Shown: piece after piece, positions 25,793 to 33,506 of the stretch
Numbering within the stretch: the first letter of the stretch is position 1
Layout: every line of letters begins with the position of its first letter
Origin: JBGSIC01 sp041751875
GTDB lineage: Bacteria; Bdellovibrionota; FAC87; UBA2466; JACKAF01
Length of the DNA: 64,000 nucleotides
Assembly: GCA_041751875.1 (NCBI GenBank)
Contig: JBGSIC010000024.1
Span: 4,498 to 68,497 of the forward strand
Direction of reading: 5' to 3'
Made by a program: the position numbers and the translations under genes
Notes under the pieces: model-generated
Seen by the model: the letters and a program-made list of their open reading frames with translations, nothing else
Databases searched by the model: none
Told to the model about the DNA's origin: nothing

Positions 25793-26603
25793 AAGAGTTG
25801 TTAATGAGTTCGCCGACTCCGCCGGCGCCCGGAACAATATATTGTTTTTCGTTCAATCCTTTTTCTTTTTGCCAGTGAGTGCCCGGCACAGTTTGAAGGA
25901 CATCCTTTGGGCTCAGGCCGCGATCCAGTCGAAGGGCATAGACAATAAGATCAGGACACGCGTTCTTAATATTTAGGAGATATTCGGGAGTCACAATCAA
26001 ATGAAGGGCCACAAACTTTCGCGCGGGACCTTTAACCTGCTTTTGATAGATTTCCGTCGCTGTTTTCAGAGTTGAACCTGTCGCACCCATAGGGTCAGGA
26101 AACAAAACATAACTGTCCTTGATATCTCCGCCGATCTTAAATCCCGCTAGATCGGTCCCAACTACTTTTTCAGTCGAGTCAACTTTGCGATTGATTGCGA
26201 TGTGATCCTGTCGCACTCCTTCAGAACGTAGTAGCTGATTAAGCATGTCGAAAACAGTTTGGGACGGAAGTGTTCCCGCTCTCGCCAAGCCCACCGTAAC
26301 AACTTTCAGATCTGGCAACACCACACGCTGATTAAAACGCGCCTCGGGATGTAAGCTCGACATTCGAGTGGTGATTTCTTGAGGCCCTGTTTCGAACTCC
26401 CCATTAATCAAATGTTGCACCAGGCCTTCGTACAACATTTTAAGAATCTGATTGGTCAGTGGTTGTACGCAGGCAGGCTGTGAGAAACGCGCAAGCAAAG
26501 AGGTGAGATACGGGTCCTTTACAAGATGAACTTGTTTGCCGTATTTGTGTTCCTGCTCAGGGAGGACATAGTCGGATGTTAGGTAGTGGCTATCGCTTAA
26601 CAT
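25785..26603 (-). CDS. upp: Uracil phosphoribosyltransferase-like protein
   Basis: A 272-residue phosphoribosyltransferase. The PRPP-binding loop reads FPDPMGATGSTL (family DPMLATGGT), near residue 168. VGLARAGTLPSQ corresponds to the VPILRAGLGM segment, and PGAGGVGELINN near the C-terminus to the uracil-binding GLGDAGDR region. Upp salvages uracil to UMP. It is longer than E. coli Upp (208), with an extended N-terminus of about 60 residues, so the exact base specificity is uncertain. It is followed by the coupled Mrr-like gene and transcribed away from the DnaQ-type exonuclease gene. Confidence 0.8.
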   Translation of the reverse strand: MLSDSHYLTSDYVLPEQEHKYGKQVHLVKDPYLTSLLARFSQPACVQPLTNQILKMLYEGLVQHLINGEFETGPQEITTRMSSLHPEARFNQRVVLPDLKVVTVGLARAGTLPSQTVFDMLNQLLRSEGVRQDHIAINRKVDSTEKVVGTDLAGFKIGGDIKDSYVLFPDPMGATGSTLKTATEIYQKQVKGPARKFVALHLIVTPEYLLNIKNACPDLIVYALRLDRGLSPKDVLQTVPGTHWQKEKGLNEKQYIVPGAGGVGELINNSYV

Positions 26604-26653
26604 GGGCGGCTCGAGCCACGAAACACTGTCTGGGAAGGCAAAGTCAAGGGGAG

Positions 26654-26682
26654 TTGACCACGACTACAAAATTCATTACTTA
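26654..26682 (+). promoter_or_regulatory. Possible promoter of the DnaQ-type exonuclease gene
   Basis: TTGACC (26654-26659) and TACTTA (26677-26682) are 17 bases apart, upstream of the GTG at 26744. The -35 is good and the -10 is weak. Confidence 0.4.
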
Positions 26683-26705
26683 ATTAACTCATACACACAA
26701 CTTAA

Positions 26706-26717
26706 ACCCACGTGGGT
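26706..26717. promoter_or_regulatory. 12-bp perfect palindrome, candidate operator
   Basis: ACCCACGTGGGT is a perfect 12-base palindrome in the 140-base divergent region between upp and the exonuclease gene, just downstream of the candidate promoter. It could bind a dimeric regulator. No matching regulator is known to me here. Confidence 0.25.
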
Positions 26718-26743
26718 GAGTACGGCAGCCGGGAGGCGCTTAC

Positions 26744-27316
26744 GTGTCGCAACTAAGCTTAGGCATTGATGAGTACGTCGTGTTCGATTTGGAAACGACA
26801 GGTCTGTCCCCATGGGGTGGGGATGAGATGATCGAAATCGGAGCGATGAGGATTTTTGGCAACGAAATCGATGAGGCCAACGCTTTTCATAGTCTCGTGA
26901 ATCCGAAGCGTTTGATTCCTGAAGAAGCTAGCAGAGTAAATGGTATTTCCAATGAAATGGTTGCCGGTGCACCTACCATCGAGGAAGTCTTTCCCAAGTT
27001 TTTAGAGTTCGTAGGCAGTTCGTGGTTGGTGGCGCAGAACGCGAAGTTCGATATGTCTTTTATTACCAAGTATCTCATGCAGTTTAACTTGCGTAAGCAG
27101 ATGGAAGTTTTTGACACAATGACTTTCTCTCGACGTGTTTTTCCCACCGAAAACCGACACAACCTCGACATTATTGCTAAGCGGCTCGGGCTGACCATAG
27201 CAGAAGCCGATCGACATCGCTCCATCGGAGACGTTCGTCTGACCGCTCAAGCATTCATCAAGCTGAAAGAAAGCTTGGGCGACAACTGTCCTCATCCTGA
27301 AAAGTGGACTGTGTAA
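26744..27316 (+). CDS. DnaQ-like 3'-5' exonuclease (DNA polymerase III epsilon family)
   Basis: A 190-residue DEDDh exonuclease. The catalytic motifs are intact: FDLETTG (14-20) for DxE, QNAKFD near 98 for the second Asp, and HRSIGDV near 162 for the HxxxxD pair. It removes mispaired or damaged 3' ends; family members act as the polymerase III proofreading subunit or in repair. It is shorter than E. coli DnaQ (243) and lacks the polymerase-binding tail, so a repair or RNA role is possible. Start GTG with GGGAGG upstream. It is transcribed divergently from upp. Confidence 0.9.
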   Translation: MSQLSLGIDEYVVFDLETTGLSPWGGDEMIEIGAMRIFGNEIDEANAFHSLVNPKRLIPEEASRVNGISNEMVAGAPTIEEVFPKFLEFVGSSWLVAQNAKFDMSFITKYLMQFNLRKQMEVFDTMTFSRRVFPTENRHNLDIIAKRLGLTIAEADRHRSIGDVRLTAQAFIKLKESLGDNCPHPEKWTV

Positions 27317-27393
27317 TCTCGGGAGACAGGATGTCTTGGTGTCGTGTAAAATAGAGATCAGTTTAGCCCCTTCCCTCTAATTCCGGAGACACC

Positions 27394-28344
27394 ATGTCAA
27401 ACTTGTTTCGCTTCACCTTAGGCCTTGTTTTGCTTGTTTGCGCGGAGTCACACGCTGGCTGGACTCTCAAACAGAAAATTGAGCACAGTGCTTCTGGAGG
27501 GAAACCTTACATGGCGGATCGAACGGTTCGCATTTCGAATGGGCAGTACCGAATGGATGAGAGCCGCGGTAACCAAACCCACAGCGTTATTGTCACTAAA
27601 CAGGGAACTCTCGCTTGTCATATGGCGAACAAAACGTGCATGAAACTTACGCTACCGGCGGGAATGGACGCGCTTAGCTCGCTGACAGGAATGGGAATCA
27701 AAATGTCCTTTGATCGTATTACCGTGAAGTCTGGTGGCCCAAAGAGGAAGATTGCGAAGCTCGCCTGCACTCCACACACTGTTGATATGCACGTAGGAGG
27801 ACAAATGAGTGGGCAAATGTTGCCCGGCATTAAAATGTCCATGGATGGTAGCCACAAGGTCAACGGGTGTTTTACAAAGGACGCGGGGTACGATGCTGTG
27901 GCCAAGCACCTATCCCGACAGCTCGATTCTGCGATGGCTGGTTTGATTACCCCAGCTACGCGGCCGGGCTTCAAACAATGGGTTTCAGCAGGTCTACTTT
28001 TGGAAGGTACGGAAACTTTTACCATGACTCCGGCAGGTGAAGGACTGCCAGCCCAGGCGGCGAAACCCATCGTCACAACCATGAAAACGAAAACCCTCTC
28101 GGCGAAGTCTGGGGCGATTCCGGATAAATTTTTTCAAGTGCCTGCAGGTTACAAGATTAAGAACTTGCGTGAAATCGCTCAGCAGCGGCCCGCCCCTGCC
28201 CAGGAAAAAAGCCTGGAAGCCGATTTAATTGAAGGGGAAGAAGAACCGGCTCCAGCCGTGCCGAAGGCAAAGGCTAAGAGCCGTGCAAAGGAACAAATTG
28301 AAGATGCAGTCGCCGATAAAGTAAAAGACTTATTTTCGTTCTAG
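27394..28344 (+). CDS. Exported DUF4412-like protein of unknown function
   Basis: A 316-residue secreted protein with signal peptide (about 1-21, cleavage near SHA-GW). The body reads like periplasmic DUF4412-type beta-sandwich proteins (WTLKQKIEHSASGG, RISNGQYRMDE, and a Met-rich MGIKMSFDR region). Three or four cysteines could form disulfides. The C-terminal 60 residues are Pro/Ala/Glu/Lys-rich and probably disordered, ending in a short helix. No function is known for the family. Its TAG lies inside CTAG (28341-28344), shared with the stop of the convergent next gene. Confidence 0.7.
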   Translation: MSNLFRFTLGLVLLVCAESHAGWTLKQKIEHSASGGKPYMADRTVRISNGQYRMDESRGNQTHSVIVTKQGTLACHMANKTCMKLTLPAGMDALSSLTGMGIKMSFDRITVKSGGPKRKIAKLACTPHTVDMHVGGQMSGQMLPGIKMSMDGSHKVNGCFTKDAGYDAVAKHLSRQLDSAMAGLITPATRPGFKQWVSAGLLLEGTETFTMTPAGEGLPAQAAKPIVTTMKTKTLSAKSGAIPDKFFQVPAGYKIKNLREIAQQRPAPAQEKSLEADLIEGEEEPAPAVPKAKAKSRAKEQIEDAVADKVKDLFSF

Positions 28345-28706
28345 TCTTTCGCCATCACCAGCTTAGTGTGTGAGGTTACAACAATTCTTTTATTTGCCTG
28401 CCGTTCGGATGCACTCAATTTCGATAAACGGTGAGCGGTCGGAAATCCTATGCTTGCCGTTTTAGAAGCTTTCGCGGGAGCACGTTTGGCAGCGCGCTTG
28501 CGCTTTGCTTTCTTTCCTTTCGAAATTTTTTCTTTCTTCACCTCAACCCCAGGCCGGGAGGCTTGAGGAGAGTTCGGAAGAATTCTTAGTTCATCGGCGT
28601 AAACGAATTCGCCCCACACGTCGTCGGCACCAAAGGCACCCGAGTGGAGCATCATTCCGGTTACGGCGGTAGCAATCAGGATATAGCGCTTAAAGGACTT
28701 CTTCAT
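28341..28706 (-). CDS. Small secreted basic protein
   Basis: About 121 residues from the ATG at 28706 (GGTGGAAG upstream). Signal peptide with cleavage after GAFG-A, a short acidic part, then a strongly basic stretch (KGKKAKRKRAAKRAPAKASK at about 64-83) like the tail in the outer-membrane protein at 19.8-21.3 kb. It may bind polyanions at the cell surface or in the periplasm. No family recognised. Its stop shares the CTAG at 28341-28344 with the convergent gene. Confidence 0.6.
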   Translation of the reverse strand: MKKSFKRYILIATAVTGMMLHSGAFGADDVWGEFVYADELRILPNSPQASRPGVEVKKEKISKGKKAKRKRAAKRAPAKASKTASIGFPTAHRLSKLSASERQANKRIVVTSHTKLVMAKD

Positions 28707-28807
28707 ACTTCCACCTTTGTAAGGCATTCAGGCAGTCGACCATAGGATGTGCAAGGGTAGTGCCGGAAATTCCAGGCTGGAATGGTCCGAGCGAGGTGTT
28801 GATTAGG

Positions 28808-29060
28808 TTGACGTGCAAGCCAGCTAGATACTTAAAATAATGCAGAAATCCGGCGTTTACGTGAGAAACGGCGCCGAAAACTAATTAGGCGTCTGGCCAT
28901 ATTCTTTAAGTCTTCCAATAGTTTTGGGGCCAATGGATTGGAATGTGAAGACCCGCCTGTCACTGTCCAATCTTTTCAAGTACTTAGCTTTTGAGCGGAA
29001 GAGACCAAAAAAGGGAGCCGTTCCAAGAGGTTAGGGTTAGCAAGGGAACGATGGCCTCAG
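28808..29060 (+). ncRNA. Candidate structured RNA in a gene-free stretch (weak)
   Basis: From 28707 to 29098 there is no supported gene. TTGACG (28808-28813) and TAAAAT (28833-28838) form a possible promoter with a long 19-base spacer. Downstream, TTCCAAT (28913-28919) pairs with ATTGGAA (28937-28943), enclosed by GTCTTC/GAAGAC and AGGC (28887-28890)/GCCT (28955-28958). A second hairpin pairs CGTTCC (29019-29024) with GGAACG (29045-29050). No known RNA family recognised. Confidence 0.25.
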
Positions 29061-29098
29061 GTTCAAGACTGTCTATTGTATAAGGTGGGTTAACGAAG

Positions 29099-29172
29099 TG
29101 GGACGTGCAGGGCTCGAACCTGCGACCTTTTGCTTCGGAGGCAAACGCTCTATCCAGCTGAGCTAACGTCCC
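29099..29172 (-). tRNA. tRNA-Arg (CCG)
   Basis: The minus strand folds as a tRNA. Acceptor GGGACGT (29172-29166) pairs with ACGTCCC (29106-29100), with discriminator A at 29099. The D-arm has GCTC...GAGC, the anticodon loop CTCCGAA carries CCG (reads CGG), and the T-arm has GGTTCGAGCCC. CCA is not encoded. A 20-bp copy of its 5' end lies 105 bases upstream. Confidence 0.95.
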
Positions 29173-29258
29173 ATGCAAAAAACTCCAAACCCCCACTTTC
29201 CACGACTTTGCTGCTTACATCGCGTAACGCTCTCTTTGGGCTCGCCCTGCTCGCATGG

Positions 29259-29278
29259 CCAGCTGAGCTAACGTCCCA
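29259..29278 (-). repeat. Partial copy of the tRNA-Arg 5' end
   Basis: The 20 bases here are identical to 29154-29173, covering the acceptor 5' strand and start of the D-arm of tRNA-Arg in the same orientation. The match ends abruptly after the D-loop, and the following sequence does not fold as a tRNA. It could be a remnant of a tandem tRNA or of a recombination or integration event. Confidence 0.7.
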
Positions 29279-29283
29279 AAATA

Positions 29284-29330
29284 TGCACGGGACAAAAGCC
29301 TTCTTGAGGGCTATCGCGCCTTCCCGTGCA
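29284..29330. repeat. Inverted repeat with nested hairpin
   Basis: TGCACGGGA (29284-29292) pairs perfectly with TCCCGTGCA (29322-29330). Inside the 29-base loop AGCC/GGCT form a smaller stem. No T-run follows on either strand, so this is not a plain terminator. Role unknown. Confidence 0.45.
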
Positions 29331-29457
29331 AGCAGCCCAGACTTGGCAAGGAGCAACCTTACGCATAGCGGAAAAAATCCGCAATAGAACTCTTACCGCG
29401 CCTGGCTATCGCGGGGTGTGAAGCGGGGCAACCTAGTGCACAGCGGAAACTATCCCT
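29311..29457. repeat. Imperfect direct repeats in the tRNA-Arg upstream region
   Basis: CTATCGCG occurs at 29311 and 29406. A longer degenerate unit (GCAACCT, then GCA, AGCGGAAA and ATCC) occurs at about 29353-29379 and 29428-29455. The spacing differs (95 and 75 bases), which suggests an old duplication followed by deletion. No gene is supported in this stretch. Confidence 0.35.
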
Positions 29458-29488
29458 GCCAACCCATCATTTATAACCGCTGTGTATC

Positions 29489-29497
29489 TGCTATAAT
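29489..29497 (+). promoter_or_regulatory. Extended -10 promoter of the glycan-type operon
   Basis: TGCTATAAT (29489-29497) is a perfect TATAAT with the TGn extension. The predicted start near 29504 would give a leader of about 50 bases before the methyltransferase ATG at 29557. The -35 region is poor, as is common with extended -10 promoters. Confidence 0.6.
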
Positions 29498-29556
29498 TAA
29501 AGCTCAGCCCTTCTTCTTTATTTTCTACCTAAATTCCCTTTTCACGAGGAACTTAA

Positions 29557-30531
29557 ATGATCGCCACCCAGACACCCGAACGGGAGAATGTTTCTTCCCA
29601 TGCGTCTTCAAAAACAGATGTGTTTTTCGAGGAAGTTTCCTGCAACCTTTGCGGTTCGGAAGACGTTACCGTCAAATACGAAGGCACAACGGATCAAGAT
29701 ACAAAAAAGATGCTCGATTCCTACAGTGCATCGGGAAACTTCATTTCCAAAGAGACACTCGTGACTTGCGATCACTGTGACCTAGTTTTTACCTCCCCGC
29801 GGCTGTCACGTCAGTTTATTCTTAAGGGATACACGGAAAACAACGACCCAGGTTACGTTTCTCAAGCTGAGGGACGCATTACAAGTTTCAAGGCCTGTTT
29901 GAAGAAAGTGGCTCGCTTCCAGAAAGTGGGAAAAGTTCTTGATGTCGGCGCCGCAGCGGGATTCTTTTTAAAAGTGGCCAAAGATGCTGGCTGGGAAACT
30001 TTCGGGATTGAACCGAGCAAATATCTCTCTGAGTTTGGTAATAAAAGCTACGGCGTCAACATTCATCAGGGCACAATCGAAGACATGCCGAACTGGAACA
30101 CCAAGATGGACGTGGTGACGTTGTGGGACGTACTTGAACACACATTTGATCCGAAAGACGTGCTCAAGCGATGTAATGCATACCTTCGCGACGGTGGCCA
30201 CGTGGTTGTGAACTATCCGAACATTGCGAACTGGATGGCTCGGCTTGCAGGAAGAAATTACTGGTTTATCATTTCTGTGCACCTTTTCTATTTCACTCCG
30301 AAGACCATCAAGAAAATGCTCGAAGAAACTGGTTTTGAAGTAGTCGAAAGTGGCCCGCATTTTCAAACCCTTGAGTTGGGGTACTTAGTTTATCGTTTGG
30401 AAGCTTACCTCCCCCGGATTGCTAAGCTCATGAAAAAAGTGGTTTCGCTTCTCAGAATGGAGAAAGCGCTTATTCCGTACTACGCCGCTCAAAGCCGGGT
30501 GATTGCAAGAAAGGTAAAAGGCACATGCTAG
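29557..30531 (+). CDS. Zinc-ribbon class I SAM-dependent methyltransferase
   Basis: A 324-residue cytoplasmic enzyme. The N-terminus has a CxxC pair (CNLCGSE near 28) and a second pair (CDHCDLVF near 70), which probably bind zinc, as in C-methyltransferases acting on deoxysugars and related methyltransferases of surface-glycan clusters. The Rossmann core has the SAM motif VLDVGAAAGFFL near 128, then WDVLEH and GGHVVVNYP. The C-terminal part is unassigned. It is first gene of an operon with a flavoprotein and a GT-C glycosyltransferase. A sugar or lipid-linked glycan substrate is inferred. It overlaps the next gene by 7 bases. Confidence 0.82.
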   Translation: MIATQTPERENVSSHASSKTDVFFEEVSCNLCGSEDVTVKYEGTTDQDTKKMLDSYSASGNFISKETLVTCDHCDLVFTSPRLSRQFILKGYTENNDPGYVSQAEGRITSFKACLKKVARFQKVGKVLDVGAAAGFFLKVAKDAGWETFGIEPSKYLSEFGNKSYGVNIHQGTIEDMPNWNTKMDVVTLWDVLEHTFDPKDVLKRCNAYLRDGGHVVVNYPNIANWMARLAGRNYWFIISVHLFYFTPKTIKKMLEETGFEVVESGPHFQTLELGYLVYRLEAYLPRIAKLMKKVVSLLRMEKALIPYYAAQSRVIARKVKGTC

Positions 30532-31943
30532 AGAAGAAAAAGATTGTCGTACTCGGAGCGGGTGTCACGGGGCTTGCCGCTGCGTACAAGCTGAGCCTGC
30601 AAAAGAACTATGAAGTGCATGTTATTGAGAAGTCACCCGTTATTGGCGGGCTCTGTTCCTCGTTCAAGGAAGGCGACTTCATTTTGGACTACGGTCCTCA
30701 TAAGTTCTACACGCTCATCGATGGCATCGTGGAAGAACTTGAAGATATTATGGACGGAGAGCTGCTGATTCGCGATAAGGCACAGAGTCTTTTCATGAAC
30801 GGAAAGTTCTTCACCTTTCCCCTTAAACTCACCGAAATGCTCACGCGTTTTCCGCTACATAAGAGCGTGTTTATCCTGATGAGCTTCTTTGTGCAAACTG
30901 TGAAGAGTTTCATCACGCGCAAGCCTTCTCGTACCTACGAAGAGTTCATTACAGAGCGTTTCGGACGTGGGCTTTACGCCTCAATCTTTGAGCCACTTGC
31001 CAAAAAGATCTATGGCAATCCCAGCGACTTGGATCGCAAGCTGGCGGAAGTGCGCATTTCCTCGCCGGGGCTGGTTTCCGTGATAAAGCAGCTCTTGTTC
31101 AGCAAAAAAGATCGTACTCTTTCTGCGCCAAAGTTCCATTACCCGCGATTTGGGTATGGTCGTATTCCAGAAAAGCTCAAGGAAAAAGCTGAGAAGAACG
31201 GGGCCCAGTTTCATTTGAGTGCGACGGTCACAGCGATTCATAAAAGCGGCGATAAAATCAATGCCGTCACGATTAAAGCGGAGGGGGTTGGTACGATGAC
31301 CATTCCCTGCGAAGCGCTTATTTACACCATTCCCATCTCTCAGATTGGAAAGCTTTTGGTTGATGCGCCCGAATCGTTGCAGAACACCTGCAGCCAAGTC
31401 AAATCACGCAATACGATCATTTACTATTTCTTGCTCAAATCGAAGCCCGTGTTGCCTTCCATGTGGGTGTTCTATCCGGAACAAAAATTTAGATTTGGTC
31501 GCCTAAGTGAAATGAACAAATTCTCTCCCGATACTGTCCCCGCCGGACACACTGCGCTCATGGTAGATTTTACTTGCGAGCCAAGTGACCCGGCCTGGAA
31601 GATGAATGATCAAGAACTGGGCGAAATGCTTCTAAAAGAACTTGATTCCCTCAAGCTCTTTAAGCGTGAGCAAATCGTGAAACAGTTTTCCAAGCGTTTT
31701 GAAAGCTTCTACCCTGTTTATCACGTGGGCTTTCAAAAGCAGCTCGATTCAATTCGTGATCTTGAGACTCAGTTTCCCAATCTCTACTTCATTGGTCGTC
31801 ACGGCGACTTCAACTACAATAACGCAGATCAATGTTTGGATATGGGCTTTCAAGCAGCCCAGCAAATTGTGGACGGTGGTTCGATCGAAGACTGGCGCCT
31901 TGTGCGCTCAGAGCGATTCGATCGCTACAAAATTGTCGATTAA
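30525..31943 (+). CDS. FAD-dependent oxidoreductase, UDP-galactopyranose-mutase/protoporphyrinogen-oxidase-like
   Basis: A 472-residue flavoprotein with a Rossmann GAGVTGLAAAY at about 10-20, then IEKSPVIGGLCSSF and YGPHKFY, which resemble the FAD-binding start of UDP-galactopyranose mutases and of the NAD(P)-binding amine-oxidase superfamily. The end has the second FAD segment FIGRHGDFNYNNADQCLDMG. Enzymes of this sort in glycan clusters rearrange or oxidise nucleotide sugars or lipids. The start overlaps the methyltransferase gene and a GT-C gene follows after 17 bases. The exact reaction is not determined. Confidence 0.72.
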   Translation: MLEKKKIVVLGAGVTGLAAAYKLSLQKNYEVHVIEKSPVIGGLCSSFKEGDFILDYGPHKFYTLIDGIVEELEDIMDGELLIRDKAQSLFMNGKFFTFPLKLTEMLTRFPLHKSVFILMSFFVQTVKSFITRKPSRTYEEFITERFGRGLYASIFEPLAKKIYGNPSDLDRKLAEVRISSPGLVSVIKQLLFSKKDRTLSAPKFHYPRFGYGRIPEKLKEKAEKNGAQFHLSATVTAIHKSGDKINAVTIKAEGVGTMTIPCEALIYTIPISQIGKLLVDAPESLQNTCSQVKSRNTIIYYFLLKSKPVLPSMWVFYPEQKFRFGRLSEMNKFSPDTVPAGHTALMVDFTCEPSDPAWKMNDQELGEMLLKELDSLKLFKREQIVKQFSKRFESFYPVYHVGFQKQLDSIRDLETQFPNLYFIGRHGDFNYNNADQCLDMGFQAAQQIVDGGSIEDWRLVRSERFDRYKIVD

Positions 31944-31960
31944 AGTTCACCCTCTGAACC

Positions 31961-33454
31961 ATGTCTCTTAAAAAATGCTTACTCGCCTTTTGTTTGTGGG
32001 TAGGCGTAACCTCTTGGATTGTTGTTAAAGAAGCGCGGCCCCCCGCGACCGATATCTTTTTGTTTAAAGAAGCGGGCGTGAACTGGGCTCAGACCGGTAA
32101 GTTTCAGGTCAAAAACCTTCCCCACATGCCTCCCAACGAGGCGATGACCTACGCCTACTATCCCCCCCTTTATCCGTTGTTGTTCGGTGTTTGGACAAAG
32201 GCCTTCGGCATTGGTTTACGGCAGTCGATTGCGTTCGACAGCATCCTGCGTGCCTTGCGAACGGCTTTGATTTTTCTGCTTGCGACAGTGTTTGCTCAGG
32301 GCTGGGCGCGTGGGACACCATTTGGAAGCGCTAAGCTTCTGCTTGTGGGAGTGATCTTAAGTTTAGTATCGAGCGACGGTGATCGGCCAGACGAACTTGC
32401 TTTGGTTTTGGGACTTCTCAGCTGGCTGAGTCTTTATAAACTTCCCTATGAGAAGTGGTGGTTTACGGCAGTTTTATTGGGGCTTTGTGGTGCCACTTCG
32501 CCAGCCGGTGGCTTGCTTTTCGCGGCAGGCGTTGCCGTGGTTCTCGCCAAAGAAAAGCGATGGATGAATCTCTGCGGTATCGGTGGAGTGGCCTTCCTTT
32601 GTTTCCTAATCTGTAATTTTTCTTTTTATACTGAGGGTTGGACCGCGTTTCTGCGTTTCCGCGCCCAGGCTACGCTTTCGAATTTTCCCTACCTAGCTCC
32701 TTGGAAAGCCGGTTGGGGGGCGTTCTTTGTTACGTGGAACCACGCCTTTCAGCACTCGGTTAAAGTGGGCGCACCTTACCTTCTTTCGTTTTGTATCCTG
32801 GCGACTGGAGTAGGCTATACGCTGTTCGAAAATCGTCGCAACTTACCTCCATTACTCAGACTCACCTGGTTCCTTGCGATGGGATACGCCGTCGTTTGCC
32901 TCTGGGTGTGGACGCTTCAACCCTATTATTTTTGGATGGCGTCGATACCGCTGCTTGCGGTGGCACTTGCGCTGCCTTCTTTCTGGAACCGTTCGAACTG
33001 GGGAATGACAATTGTTTTGGTGCTGGCTCTGACACCGATTTTTCAACGCGAATTCAAAGGCTATTTGCATGCGCTGCAACGTCCGCCCGGGCAGCAGAGT
33101 GAAACAATTGCACGCGAGGTCCTGACGCACCTAGATCCGAAAGCGACACTAGCGATTGAACCTGATCAGTACTTTACGTTCAGAGGAATTCATCCCGTTG
33201 ATAATCTTACCTACGTTTGTGAACATTTGAACGAGTACCAGTACGTGTACGCCACACCCCGCACTACCAGGCGAGATCGCGCGGTTCCGACGCCCATTTT
33301 GTGCGCCAATGCTAGTGACTGTTTTACCTTGGTCGAGGACCAATCAAGCCGAGAAGTATTTGAAGTGCTAGGTTTCGAAACGCCCTACTTCGTTCGTGGG
33401 AACGGCGGCGCTCTGTATGAAAATACTAAGTGTCTATCTTCCGTGGATTCTTAA
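31961..33454 (+). CDS. GT-C-type membrane glycosyltransferase-like protein
   Basis: A 497-residue polytopic membrane protein with about 10-11 hydrophobic helices. The first extracytoplasmic loop has an acidic TDIFLF segment and AYYPPLYPLLFG, typical of PMT/ArnT-like GT-C enzymes, which use polyprenyl-phosphate sugars outside the inner membrane. The C-terminal 130 residues form a soluble, probably periplasmic domain. Acceptor unknown. It closes the glycan operon. Its stop is 3 bases before a palindromic repeat that it shares with the convergent mtaB gene. Confidence 0.7.
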   Translation: MSLKKCLLAFCLWVGVTSWIVVKEARPPATDIFLFKEAGVNWAQTGKFQVKNLPHMPPNEAMTYAYYPPLYPLLFGVWTKAFGIGLRQSIAFDSILRALRTALIFLLATVFAQGWARGTPFGSAKLLLVGVILSLVSSDGDRPDELALVLGLLSWLSLYKLPYEKWWFTAVLLGLCGATSPAGGLLFAAGVAVVLAKEKRWMNLCGIGGVAFLCFLICNFSFYTEGWTAFLRFRAQATLSNFPYLAPWKAGWGAFFVTWNHAFQHSVKVGAPYLLSFCILATGVGYTLFENRRNLPPLLRLTWFLAMGYAVVCLWVWTLQPYYFWMASIPLLAVALALPSFWNRSNWGMTIVLVLALTPIFQREFKGYLHALQRPPGQQSETIAREVLTHLDPKATLAIEPDQYFTFRGIHPVDNLTYVCEHLNEYQYVYATPRTTRRDRAVPTPILCANASDCFTLVEDQSSREVFEVLGFETPYFVRGNGGALYENTKCLSSVDS

Positions 33455-33457
33455 GAG

Positions 33458-33506
33458 AGGTGCCAGGTCACTTTTGGTACTTCATCCCAAAAGTGCACAG
33501 GCACCT
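33458..33506. repeat. Palindromic repeat, copy A
   Basis: AGGTGCC (33458-33464) pairs with GGCACCT (33500-33506), and CACTTTTGG (33469-33477) with CCAAAAGTG (33487-33495), around a 9-base loop. It fills the gap between two convergent genes and forms the last codons of mtaB. It can act as a bidirectional terminator. Relatives lie at 46233-46397 and 63963-63995. Confidence 0.75.

Noticed and set aside
29259..29278. Second functional tRNA gene
   Set aside because: Only the first 20 bases match tRNA-Arg; the following sequence has no anticodon or T-arm.
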